Of a stretch of 64,000 bases of DNA, positions 38,331-51,171 are shown piece by piece (the first letter of the stretch is position 1; the number at the start of each line of letters is the position of its first letter). The stretch comes from Heliocidaris erythrogramma (lineage: Eukaryota > Echinodermata > Echinoidea > Camarodonta > Echinometridae). The stretch is from contig CM046871.1 in the NCBI GenBank assembly GCA_025617745.1, positions 31,131,579 through 31,195,578 of the forward strand, in the 5' to 3' direction. Under the pieces are notes generated by a model. That model had not been told where the DNA came from. It saw only the letters and a list, made by a program, of their open reading frames with translations, and made no database searches. The position numbers and the translations under genes were made by a program.

Positions 38331-41300
38331 TTTAAATGGACATCAAGTAAAGACTAATACCAAATTGCAATCTATAATCTAAGAAATAAATTTATTCCGT
38401 AATTCTTTTTATCATCTTGAAATGTACATTTGCATATTGTGATTTCATCTACAAACAGATCTGCAACATTTACAGTTTCAATAAATTATACACCACAGGA
38501 TTTCTCAAATCTCTCCCGTTAACAGCTGAGAACTAGAAAGACCTTTTGTTTTTTACCCAATTCTATTGCAATAAAAAGCCTTTTGGCTCTCAACTGCTTC
38601 AATCTCTAAACAATCATTTCAAATTAAATTGACTCTCAATTAATAATTTCTCTATATCTGTCTATATACAGTATATCATTTTGAATTATTTTCCATCATT
38701 CACGCAGAGTACATACATACATGTACATACATACATCAGCATAATAAGAACGTTCACATGGTCATAAAAAATTGAACTTGGTAAAGAATCACAAAAATGG
38801 GTGGAATGCAAGAATTATACACACTTGACATTTTATACATGTATCAAAATAGAAAACAAAAGACGAAATGTACAAGTACATGTAGGCACTGAATGATGAG
38901 ATTACATAACATCCTGATTGGGAATGTGTTTTACGAAAGCAACTGAAGTTAAGGAGTGGTATTTTCTTTTTGATCAAAACTACCAGTAACACACCATTTT
39001 AACGAGGACTGCTTACCAGGTATAGAGGGTTCCCACAAGCAGCCATGCTGGAGGACATAACAATAAAAACCTGTGCACTAGACCATGACAACAATGGCTT
39101 TTCATAGTCTGATGAGCAGATTTTTATTATGTCCTCCAGCATGGCTGCCGTGAGAACCCTCTATTCCATAATTCCTATTCTATGGTGTCTTCAAAGGGGA
39201 AAAAAAAGAAATCAGCTCGTCTTCTTTTACTTCCTTGATTAATTATCAAAACTAATAATTGATGATGGCACTGAAAAGAGAGGTGGTTAACAAGTCCACT
39301 CCCAGAATCTTAAAGTAGTAATCGATGAAAATTCTCTTCCAAAATAATATATTTTCTGCACATTCGGTAATTTTTCTTTGATCTAATTTAATTAAACACC
39401 GATTTCCTTTTGAAATTATGAGAAAGGTAACTGAAATCATATGTATGACTGAAATTTTACATATTTACATGTAAGAAAATACCATAATCCCTATTTGACA
39501 CATACTGAGTGAATGGCCAAACAATTTACATAAACATATACCAAAAAATGCTATTTGTGAAACTAGATGAACCTACAATGGCATATACATGTACATACAA
39601 TTGAAATGGCAGATTGCAGGGAATGATTTCAATTGACTTTGTACATGTACATGTATGTAAGTGGAAATAAAACAGACATAAATGTGTATTACATATTTGT
39701 AGTTAATATATCAACCATTTCATTAAGTCAGGGTGACCAACTTTATATCAAATTGCACTATCAATGATTAAACAACTTGATAGCACATGCTATAAGTATT
39801 TTTGAGCTTGTTCAACACCTATCAACATGAAATGACACACATGTACATATAACATGTACAAACATGGATACTTCATATGAATATGTAGTATAACCCAAGT
39901 TTATCAATCAAAACATATATATATATATATATTTTAAAATATGTCACCCCCCCCCCCCCCCCCACTACCCGATAAATGTTGAGCTGCCTTTTTTGAGGTA
40001 CATGTATCTCCTCTGAATAAGGCAGCATATCTACTAAGTACTGATCATAATCTAATATGAAAGGTCAATTAAAGTACAAACTCAATGCAAATGTAAATGA
40101 ATATTTGTACATGTCGAACATGACTATATTAACAACACAGAGGATGCCTATTTGTCATCTTCTGGATGTAAATGATATTCTTTTACTCAAAGACAACTGT
40201 CCAAGAATTATTTCTACCAAGGCATGATATCAGGCAGGAAAGTGCAATGTACAAAAATGTCTTTAACAACTATATCATTACATTTACAATGCACTTTTTA
40301 TACATGTTGCTACAAAATCAATTGAAATAAATAATCGCCCAAATATGTATCTGTTAAAATACATGCTAGTTCCCATTAGCAATATATACATGTAAACGAG
40401 TTGTAATTTTCCCAGAGTTTTAAATCCAGTTGTGTTTGTCAGAACATGTAATTGAGTGAAATACACTTCAGGTTCAACACATTTGCTATTAAAACTTTGT
40501 AACTCCAGTATACAGCAGGAAAACAAATACATGTATGTGAAATACATGTCATGAGAAAATCAAAAAGATAAACTTCTGCAAGTAAGTCAAACAACATTTT
40601 TTTTACATTGTAAAACATTTTTAAAATCACTTTAAATAAAAAGTAATAACCATATTATTGATACATGTAAGTCCAACCTCCAGTATCTTTTTTTTTTCAA
40701 TATTAAAGAGTATCTACATATTTGCACATTTAAACCATGTGGGAACAAAAATGTTTCACTTAAACTATATCTTTCACTTTTAAAACATGAACTTAAATTT
40801 ACAGGTTGAATGTAAAAGGCATCTATATCACTTGAGTAAATCAATATAATCTAACATGACTAAACATAGGCACATCATCAATTACAGTTTGGTTATAAAG
40901 ACAAAGGTAAATTGCACAAAATTGTTCACAAAATGATTTCCATATTAGGTAATATTCTTATATATAAACACATGAATGATTAACCATCGAAAAGTACAAA
41001 CAACATACAGTGATTATAAAGTGTTGAAAGATGAAAGATAATTATCAAAGACACAAGTTTCTGATTATTCCAAGTAGGGATTATTCTCACACACAATTGA
41101 TTGTTTTTCTGTGGCTAAACCATATAAGACACATGAATGAATGAATGAATGAATATGACTGACTGAAGTACTATCATGGAATATAAATGGTGACAAAAGA
41201 TTTACAAAATGACATCACTGGAAAGTAGTTTTAGGCAGATTGTTTTAAGCGAGGCAGCAATGGTCTTGCTTTCACGGCCCAGTAGATCTGTTGAGTCTGA

Positions 41301-42916
41301 AGATCAGATCAGAGGCATCTCCACTCTATGTCCTGAAGAAGATTACACAGCTCAAGCTTAATCAAAGTATTTCAATACGGTGCCTTTAAACACAACCAAC
41401 CCTTCATCAAATGGTAGGGCATAAAATTACACCGTAGAGGTTGTCCAGGTGCCACTGACGACCCAAATAAAATCCTGCCAAGTGACCTAAAAGTCCTGTG
41501 TTTACTGCCTGAGTGGCAACTGAAAAAAAAAACCCACCTCACTTATCAATACATGTGAATTTGGTGCAGTTTAATTTAAATGAACACCAACAACAGATGA
41601 ATTTGGCACTGTAAGCTATCATCTAGGTTCAGGTATCCTAAATAAAACATTAAGCAAGAGCCTTGACAGGATATAAACAGGAAGGATAAAGTATTGGGTA
41701 TTAAGTAGTCCCAGAGATAAACAAGAAAAGATCTTGATCCTTCAAAAAACTTGTTAAGCCACAATCGCGGGACAAATCTCAAATTCAACCCAAGAGAAAA
41801 TTGAATTGAAGGCAATGGAGGTTTGCAATACCCTGCAATTTCAATTAAACAATACTTTTCTAGCCCTAACCTCAATATCTTATATTTCAAAACAAAAATG
41901 CTCATTGCCATTGCTTACCATTTTGTTTAGAGTAGCAATTTGTGAAAATTATATATATACGAACCAGATTGCAATGACAATGTAAAGATGAAAATAGAAA
42001 TCAATGTAGCACGGTTTTCTTGTATTCAATAAGAAAAACATTAAGCTAATGTTAAGAATCAATAAAGAAAAAAATAATAATGCTCTCACTGTACACTATT
42101 CCACAATGGCTATATATCTACTGATACAGGATAAAGAGTGATATCTTTGTTTGTACTGATTTGTTTGACTGTGAATAGGTATAGAGTAGGCACTGACTAA
42201 ATCATCAATAAAAAATGGCAAAGTACTATGTACAGTCATGAAGATATAAAAATTCCTGTTTATATCCATACTATGTGAAATATCTATTGCTTAGACATTT
42301 ATCCCTTTCAGGACGGGAATTATTTAAGGGCTAATTTGATCACATTTTAAAAAGATATTACTTTATTTCAAAATTAAATAACAGTAAACAAATGAGAAAC
42401 CAAAAAATAATGGACAAAAAAGACACTGAAATGTAATTTTCAATATTTTTCATGCATAAAGCCGGTTAAAGTAATAATGTTTGGTATCATAGGAAAAGGT
42501 ATTAAATTTCCTACAAGTTTTGTACACAATATTTTGTGAAATAATAGATGGTTAATGAAGTGCAGACGTTTGAAAAGTAAGCACTGATCACATTTTGGTA
42601 AACTTTTGAAGAGAGCTAAACCTCTTGGCACAGTAAGAGTTGATACATGGACCACCCGGTTCTTGTAGTGTAGCAAAGAGTTAACAGCTCTCCCACTGAC
42701 GAAACCATGTACACGTACATATATTTACCTTTGCGTACAGCATGTACTGTGCAGATGTGGGTTTAGCTTCATTCAACACACAGCAGGATATCAAAATTGC
42801 AGTTGGTGAAAAAAATGCTGGTTCCTATGAAAATACCATCATATCGGCTCATTTCTAACCTGGATATAACTTCCTTTGGTGTACTGTGCCGATGCACAAT
42901 ACACAAAGAACATATA
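38331..42916. other. Gene-free A+T-rich region, probably including the ATP11 3' UTR
   Basis: No exon seen. Holds a 142-bp palindromic element at 39,022-39,163 (ATAGAGGGTTC.../...GAACCCTCTAT with GCCATGCTGGAGGACATAA mirrored), an AT run and C-run at 39,916-39,963, and (GAAT)n at about 41,135. 41,220-41,520 and 43,400-43,949 are of higher complexity and may be transcribed 3' UTR of the minus-strand gene. Confidence 0.4.
39022..39163. mobile_element. Short palindromic MITE or hairpin
   Basis: Arms of about 45 bp: ATAGAGGGTTCCCACAAGC and AGCCATGCTGGAGGACATAA against TTATGTCCTCCAGCATGGCT and GTGAGAACCCTCTAT, with a ~50-base loop. If transcribed on either strand it would form a long hairpin. Confidence 0.8.
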
Positions 42917-43189
42917 GGCCCAAATTCACAAAGGAGGTTTGGTTTAACCCTTTCAATACCAATGTCAACTACGCTATTCACAAAGGGAATAGCATTTTAG
43001 TCTTGTGGTAACAAGAGGGTTAAACCATGGGTTTTTTAAGCGTACATGTGCACGGAATCCGATCCAATCATACATTTTCTTTGAGCGCGCATGGGCAATG
43101 TGCGCTTATTTACCGGTACGCTTATTTTAGTACGCATACGGAGGTTTAAACCTACCCATGGTTTAAACCTCCTTTGTGAATTCGGGCCC
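42917..43189. mobile_element. GGCCCGAATTCACAAAGGAGG-type MITE, copy 2, with inner insertion
   Basis: GGCCCAAATTCACAAAGGAG at the left, CTCCTTTGTGAATTCGGGCC at the right. TAACCCTTTCAATACC...AACAAGAGGGTTA (42,948-43,022) looks like a small nested inverted-repeat element. Same family as 35,021-35,471. Confidence 0.88.
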
Positions 43190-43949
43190 TCATGTAAACT
43201 AGTCTTGAATGAAATGGTAACAAACATAAGTAAGAGAGTTTTGGTTAATGAATAGGATTTGATATTTTTTTTATCCAAGGCAAAGTACATGAAAGACATC
43301 AATCGTATAGCAGCTTTAGATGTGAATATCATACGATTCAACGGAATGGAATGGTACATGTAGTATCCTTGAGATGTAAAAACATGCATGAGTATTTTGT
43401 GTCTTACAGATTTTACATACTCACAGCACTTTGACTGCAGTGCTAGGAGGAGTTAAATCCACTGCTCACACAAATGTTTATACTGTCACTGTCAGTCAGA
43501 AGATTGGAATAACTTTTAGAATTAAGCTCTTGGAAGTTCTTCCTTCCTCACTCAATCGCAGCAATGACTCTACTAAATGGTGACTCCATGAACATTGTTC
43601 AACTCCCATCACACAACAAAACGAGAATTCATGGACGTTGCACAGTACAGTAGTTTGATTCCCCGGTACGATGATTTCCAGTTACAATAGCATTCTCATC
43701 AAGCTCGTAGAGCTCTTCAAAAAACTTTCCTTCATCACTCTGTTTGGCAGGATATTTCCCCAGCTCCCAGCACGAAACAATCAAGAAAGAATCTGTCTTA
43801 TACACAAGCCATCACTTGATTCCTTGTTACACTGATTACGATGGTACGGTGTTCCAACGATCTGCTACCTTCCCTCACCAAGCTAGTTGACTAGTTCCAG
43901 ATTTGTTGCCTAGCGTTGGATGATGTTGCCTGGCAAGGGATGTTGATTG

Positions 43950-44066
43950 CTAGTCGGCGGGGTTGTTGTTCGCCCTCTTGGAGCTGGTGGTCCTCTTGTA
44001 GGTTTCTAGGGGCAACCCATCCTCCATGGCGACACTAGGATTGTGGTAGGCTGTCTTGTTTGATGA
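43950..44066 (-). CDS. ATP11 terminal exon (cytosolic tail)
   Basis: Strong acceptor on the minus strand (CTCACTCTTTCCTTATCCCTAG). Opens in phase 0: [20 protein letters not shown], then [22 protein letters not shown]. Tail sequence is not conserved enough to prove membership; phase, strand and splice signal support it. Confidence 0.62.
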   Translation of the reverse strand, partial: SSNKTAYHNPSVAMEDGLPLETYKRTTSSKRANNNPAD

Positions 44067-47000
44067 CTAGGGATAAGGAAAGAGTGAGAGGTAAAAAAGA
44101 ATCATGTTAATATCATCAAATTTTATATGACCTGACATTGCATAAACAGATATCTTTATTATCTACATGTGCATGTTCAGATGGAGTAAAAAGACAACAG
44201 CAGCAGCGGTTTGGGGATGCGACTAAATTGAATTGCTTAGCAAAGAGGGGCAGACCAACTAAGAAGTGCATTGATCACATCAAGCAGTGGGATCTTTTGA
44301 GCAGCTAATTAGAACAGCTGAAGTCAGAAAGTTATTGAGAACCTGTGTCTAAAGATCCATCATATTGTCGCCCAAATGGCCCCAAGCTAAATGTATATTG
44401 GACATAAATACATGTAGATAGATGCAGAAAAAGTTCTTCGGTTTGACCTTGATTTGTCTGAATCTGTACACTCTGGTTGAAAGAGGAGGAGATAAAATTG
44501 GAGTCCTAAGTTTACAGGATAAACACAGATAACATGATTGTACAACTACATGCACAACTACATGTACATGAAGTGTAATTATATGTATTGCATGCCTCAT
44601 TGTTGAATATGTACACTGCACACTGAAAAGAAAAGGAACAGAAAATGGACCAAACAATGGACATGTTGGCCCAGTTTGGGTACATGTACATTACATTTTT
44701 TTTCTTCTTACAGAGCTACACATGTAGCTTATACCATACAAGGGTAAAACAGAAGACTGTGCATTTACATGTACATGTAGATAATTAGGGGAAATGATCT
44801 GAAGAATTTTCAAAAAGTGCAAAATAAAAGTAAAGAAGGTACATAATATATTAATTAGCCAGTTCTTATGAAACTCATTTGGCTGCACACGTTGCAAAAA
44901 AAAAAAAAAAAAAATACCACACAGATTTCAAATAATTACAGAGTTTGAGAAGTCACAAGGCATGAAGCAGTTTACATAAAGTACAATCTTCCAATATTAT
45001 TCGCACAGAGAAAAGATTTTTACACCTCTAATAACTCATCACATCACCAACAGCAACAAACTAGTCTCAATAAATAAATAATATGAGACTGCATTGACTA
45101 ATCATTTGAAAAGGATCATAATTTCAACTATGGAAGGGAGTGAGAGGTTTTTTTCTTTGTCATCCACAAGAAAAGGCACTTTAGGTTTGCATGCAAACTA
45201 CTGTAGCAGTAGCTTATTCTGTAGCTCATGGAATACTCAAGGAAGTGTAAGAAATAAAGCTGCAGAAGTAGTACCAAACTCTTCTCAATGCTCACTCGCA
45301 TCTCGAACTGTAACATCAGCAGAAAAATACTTATACAGTAGCAGTGCACAAATATATACAGGTAGCTGTAGAAGGAAGAGTAGCAAAATAGCGGCAGCAG
45401 CAGCAGCAGCAACAGCTGCTGTCAGCAAGAGTAAATACATATACTTAGAAAAAAACCCAAAATAAAATGGCTGAAAACTTTCAAACTTATAAAACATATC
45501 CTAAAGACAATTGTAAATCAACATAATGGATATGTTCTACATGGTTACACTTCATGAGTAAAGGTGTGCTATCATTTCATGATGATGAAGTATTGTTTTG
45601 AAGTTCACAATTTCAACAGCTGAAGTCAGAAGCGGACTATGAAAATAAAGCCAACTGTGTAACAAATGTCAAATTTGAGGATCTTGTAAAAACCAGATAT
45701 TTAATATATGTATCTCTCCAGCCAAGCTTTTCTCTTACTCTAGAAAGAGGAAGACATGTTTTGTTGTAAGGTTCTAGCAAAATCTGCATCTGTATGAATG
45801 AAGACCCCCCAGGCATTGTAAATAGCTGGAAATTTGACAATGAAATGAAATGTCAAAATGTTCAGGGAATGATTAAGTAATTTTTAGCACAGATTCAATA
45901 AATACTTGAGACACAATGCAATTTACAAACGACTTTCTGCATGGCAATGGATTACTGAGAAATATAAATGATATATTGATTTATAGGTTTGAATTGTGAG
46001 GGGAAAAATGATAGAGGGGCACACAAATTCAATTTTCTCTTAAATTTCTGAATTCAACATGGGCATGGGCATAAGGATAACAGAAGTGTAACATACATAC
46101 ATCAATATAAACAGGGATGCTGACTCATAATACAACAGACATCTTAACAAATACAATTAGTCATGAGTTCTGACATATTTCAATGTTGAAAGCTTTTCAA
46201 GAATAACTTGAAATGTTATATTAAAAGTGATTTGACTTTAAAAAGTACTGAAAATATGCATGCATGAAAATCAGATACTTATTAACCAAAGTATATGCAA
46301 AAAAATTAGTCATGAAAATTAACATGTACACAAACTAAAAATCTGAGAAAATTGCTGTCAATTTGCTTGTGCATTTACGTGAGATATCAATTTTAGTTGA
46401 AGAAATTAGTTGTGAGTTTTAAGAATTGTCCATATTATTATTATTATTATTATTATTATTAGTTTGCATTAAATGATATTCATGTCATTTCATTTTCTGA
46501 AAGCTAGAAGGTATTTAACCAACAGCATTCTGCATGCTGATAACACCCTTCTGGCTCTAAACAGCCAATACCTTCTATTACTAATCAGCATAAGATGTGA
46601 AACTCTTGATAAACAAGCAGGGCCATACATAAATAGAGGTACATGGGACTACACGTAAAAAAATATCCATCATGAATTGATCTGCATGGGACTACATACC
46701 TCTTCCCAAATCAAATTAGCAGGAGAGGTTGTGTGCTGTTGCTGCGTGTCTGGAGTGATTGAGATGGTTTCTGTTAGATGAGAGACAGACAGACACACAG
46801 ACAACGAAAAAAATGTAAGCAAAATAAATGAAAATGAAGAGTATATAATGTATATTCGTGCATCCACATTCTAAAGCATGAAGAGATAATATTTCTACTT
46901 CTAAAATGTTAAATTCCACCACCATGAGGTAGATCAAATAGGCTCAAAATTAACATTTTTGCTGATATGATTAGTTTAAAGGTAATATAATGATTAGCAC

Positions 47001-50000
47001 ATGCTTTCCCTCTGCTTTAGAAATTCAAACATATCTCTAAATATATTATCAATATGCTAATAATTTTCAAATACCAGGCAAGACCTTTTGCAGTAATAAA
47101 AATTCACAGATTGACAAATTAAGAATAGATTTACATCTTTAAAAATTTATGGATAGACATGCCCCCCCCCCCCCCCCCCCCGAAAGTTAAATATTACATT
47201 TCAAACTATCCATTGAGCATTAAGCAATAAACTCAAGCACATTTTTTATTATTAAAATTAGCTGACATTTACTTCTGTGGTTTATACACATTTTTTAAAA
47301 ACTCAGAATAATTTATAAATCAATTTCATAACAATGCTTCTAGCAGAATTATCTAAAGTGAACTGCGAAGTTGAAATAAAATGATTCTCTTACTTTCACT
47401 ATAAAATTTAGACCCAACAGAAGAGAATATCTGAATTTAAATACATGTTGAAGAATATTTTTTTCTTACATGTATAAATAAAAAATTCATTTATTTTGTA
47501 CACACATGTACAGTACATGCTCACAAATTTCTTTCAAAGTGATTACAAATTTTTAAGAAAACATTCTACAATGTATACATATACTGTTTATGTACATGTA
47601 TGTTATTATTCTAAAAACAACATATCAAGTAATATTTCTTCTTCTAAAAAAAATATTGAGAAAAATACATAAAGATACAAATGGCATGCATATTAAGTCA
47701 ATGAGTTAAAATCATTAAACCAAACCTCAATTATCCAATAGATGCATATTAGAAAATATATATTAGAAACTATGTAGGGTGTAGATGATGTGTCTGAAAT
47801 ATTACTATCTAGGTAAATGTGTATAACAATACAGTGAATATTAAGACTGCCCCAAAACCACTTAAAACAATGAATATCAAAATGAGCAAAATTTGAAATA
47901 TGAGAAAGTGACAGATAACACTAAATTATGCGAGTATGAAGTATGAAATTAGAAATGATACACTCATAAACTCTACAGATGAGTAAAACTGGGTTTTAAA
48001 AAGGGTCACAAAGCAAACACATACAAATGACCTGAAAAGATTCCTCAAGAGAAAATCTATCACAAAGTAAATGGAAACAGATGATATGATCCTTAATTTA
48101 CAAGCAAGGTACAGTACACACTGCCAAGAAGTTCAGAACAACTGTACCACCGCGAGTTATGGAATTACTCCTGTTTGGGAGTATTTCATAACTCTGTATT
48201 AAAAAGAGAGAGAAAACCTTCAAGGTTAAGAAATGACTGACAGACAAAAACAAGTTATAATTTCTAAGAGTTTGCTACATTAATTTTATAAATACACATG
48301 TATACTGTTACAGGTGTACACTTTTTTTCTTTAAAAAAACCCTCATCAACTTCAATTTGCAGATAAGTAGCGATTTAAGATGTCTATGTCTCTGTCTATT
48401 AATAGTCTAGCTATTGTATGTACAGCGTACACTGAATATTCACAGATTGAAGGTAAAAGTAGCCAAATGGTAGGCACAATATGAAGAATTGGTACTCCAT
48501 CGACTTATACTTAATAGATAAATACAGAAACTACAAGGGTGAAAAAAACACAACTCAACAGATATCAGGGGGAAAAGGATAAACAATGAAAAATAGAGAA
48601 AGGTTTCCTTGCTACTTCAGAATGGATTGAATATAAGAAATTATATAACGGGTTCAAGAATGTAGCCATCCTGATTGGTCAAATAACACCACGTGACCGT
48701 GCAAAAAAAAGTACTAACGCACGGCACAAAGGTACTAACGCACGGCTGAGCTGCACGTACACGTACACAAATTAATTTTGTTTATATTAACAGAAATTGA
48801 TGTGGAACTTAAGGGTTGATGCTTGGCTTTTCTATATTCAACGGATTATGTTTTGAAGTCAGATTTTTAACTTAATAAGCTGATTTTAAAAAAATGGGCC
48901 AATGTTTTCCAAGTTAAATATGTATGTTATTAAAAATATGGAATAAACTTTGGGCGAGAAGTAGATTTTTTGCCATCCCAATTAGCATTAGGGGAATGAA
49001 AGTGCTAGATACATGCAAAACCAACTTTATTTTTTGCAAATTATGCATGCACACATAACTTCAGGTCAATCCACACATGAAAAGTTTAAATGCAGCTAAA
49101 AGTGACAATCTATAAAATCATGACCACGCCATGCTAAAAACTGATGCTTATTTGCACTTACAGAAAAGGCAACGATATTTCAGGCATTTTCTTTTTTCAC
49201 TGTTCTTTTTTTTATTTGTATCTAATGAAGGAGCAAAAGCACAATTTCATTTTTGTCCCTTTTTTTTTGCCACAAGTGGTTTATTTTGAATGTTGCTCAT
49301 GAAAAAAAAATTAAGTATTTACATCTTTGATTCGCTAAATATGTCGGTATATGAAATATAGTTGTTTAACTTTACAAATTGCAGATTCTTGCTGGATTCA
49401 TTTGTCATTTTCCAAAGTGGATACATACATGTATGCATGTTGCCAATATGAAGATGAAATGTAGACACATTTACAAATAGCACTTAAAAGGTTTCCCATT
49501 TTCTCCAATGAGTGGCATGATTTTACATTCATACCAGATGAATTGATTTGCAGTCATCATTTAGATTGTCACCTTCAACTCGCAATAGTGTTAACGTCCT
49601 TCTACTTCTAAACAAACAAACAGGCACACTACATACTCTATGTACAGGAAGCAATAGGAGAAGACTGTCTACAACTCTGTATCTTCAAACACGCCTGAGA
49701 CCACTGAAGCGAGGCAAGGAAGCAAATAAAACACAATTACAGGTTAATAAACTATACTCTCTAATACATAGAAGCACACACTAAAATAAATACTACAGAA
49801 TCAGGCACACTAAACATATATACATTTTCCTAAATATATACACTCTAAAAACTAAGGTGTTACTAAATCACGATTTAAAAGGGCCGAGGAGTGGCCACTT
49901 TTTTTCAAAATGGCAGATTCACTCTCTTAACCTGCTGGATTCAGCCTTCATAGTGTTGCATCCAGCATGTTAAAACTGCTAACCTACCATTTTGAAAAAG

Positions 50001-50899
50001 TGATTATTCCTCCGCCATTTTTAAATGGTGATTTAAACCACAGACTATAACCGGGTGGCTCCTGTATTAAGCCTATGAGAGTTAAAGAATTCAGTAGTCA
50101 ACGGGTTAACACTTTAATTTATAGAGTGCAGGAGTTCAACATACCTAGATGTACATGTGTATGGTTTATTCTAACTTATTTTTTACCAAACTAATAAATC
50201 TTTCTTTACTTATTATTCAATTTGAAGAATAAAACAAACATAAAACTACATACAATAAACAATGATAAATATATGTATTTACACATATTCAAGATAATCT
50301 GGGGAGCGTTTCATCAAGGGTTTTGTCAGTGATTTTACCGACAAAACTGTCATAAGCTACTGAAATCCTTGCATCTGATTGGCTGAGAGCAAATTTGTCA
50401 GTAAAAATAACTGACAAGACACTTGCTGAAACACTCCCCAGACGCTGAACCTGAATACTGAAAGAAGAGGTATTACATAAACAGGACAACAGGGGAGCGT
50501 TTCATCAAGGGTTTTGTCAGTGATATTTACCGACAACTGTTATAAGCTACTGAAATCCTTGCATCTGATTGGCTGAGAGCAAATTTGTCAGTAAAAACCA
50601 CTGGCAAAACGCTTGATGAAACGCTCCCCTGAACTATTTCTACATCTCAGTTGGATGAACAAAGGATAATTATTAGAAATGATTCAAATTCCATTCATGA
50701 ATGTCTGCGCTGATAAAAGAGTTCACAGCATTAAAATGATTAAGATGATTAGAATGATACTAGCATAACATATAATATTAAGAGAAGGAATTTCATTCAT
50801 TAAAAAAAAATTATCTTTTAAAAATTAATTGAAGGACCAGTGCACCTTCACAGAATTTATACAGATAATAGACTCTGAGTAAGGTGGGGACTTTGAGAG

Positions 50900-50930
<31 letters not shown>

Positions 50931-51014
50931 GACAAAGGGAGAGAGTGACAGGAAGGAAGATACAGTGGTAGATACTGTCATATTAGGATAAATAGATAAA
51001 TGGATGACAGAGAG

Positions 51015-51050
<36 letters not shown>

Positions 51051-51136
51051 AGGGAGAGAGTGACAGGAAGGAAGATACAGTGGTAGATACTGTCATATTA
51101 GGATAAATAGATAAATGGATGACAGAGAGGAGAGAG

Positions 51137-51171
<35 letters not shown>

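Noticed and set aside
45094..45465. 123-codon plus-strand ORF rich in Ser/Ala
   Set aside because: Driven by GTAGCAG and (GCA)n words, antisense in a flippase intron, no domain, no splice logic.
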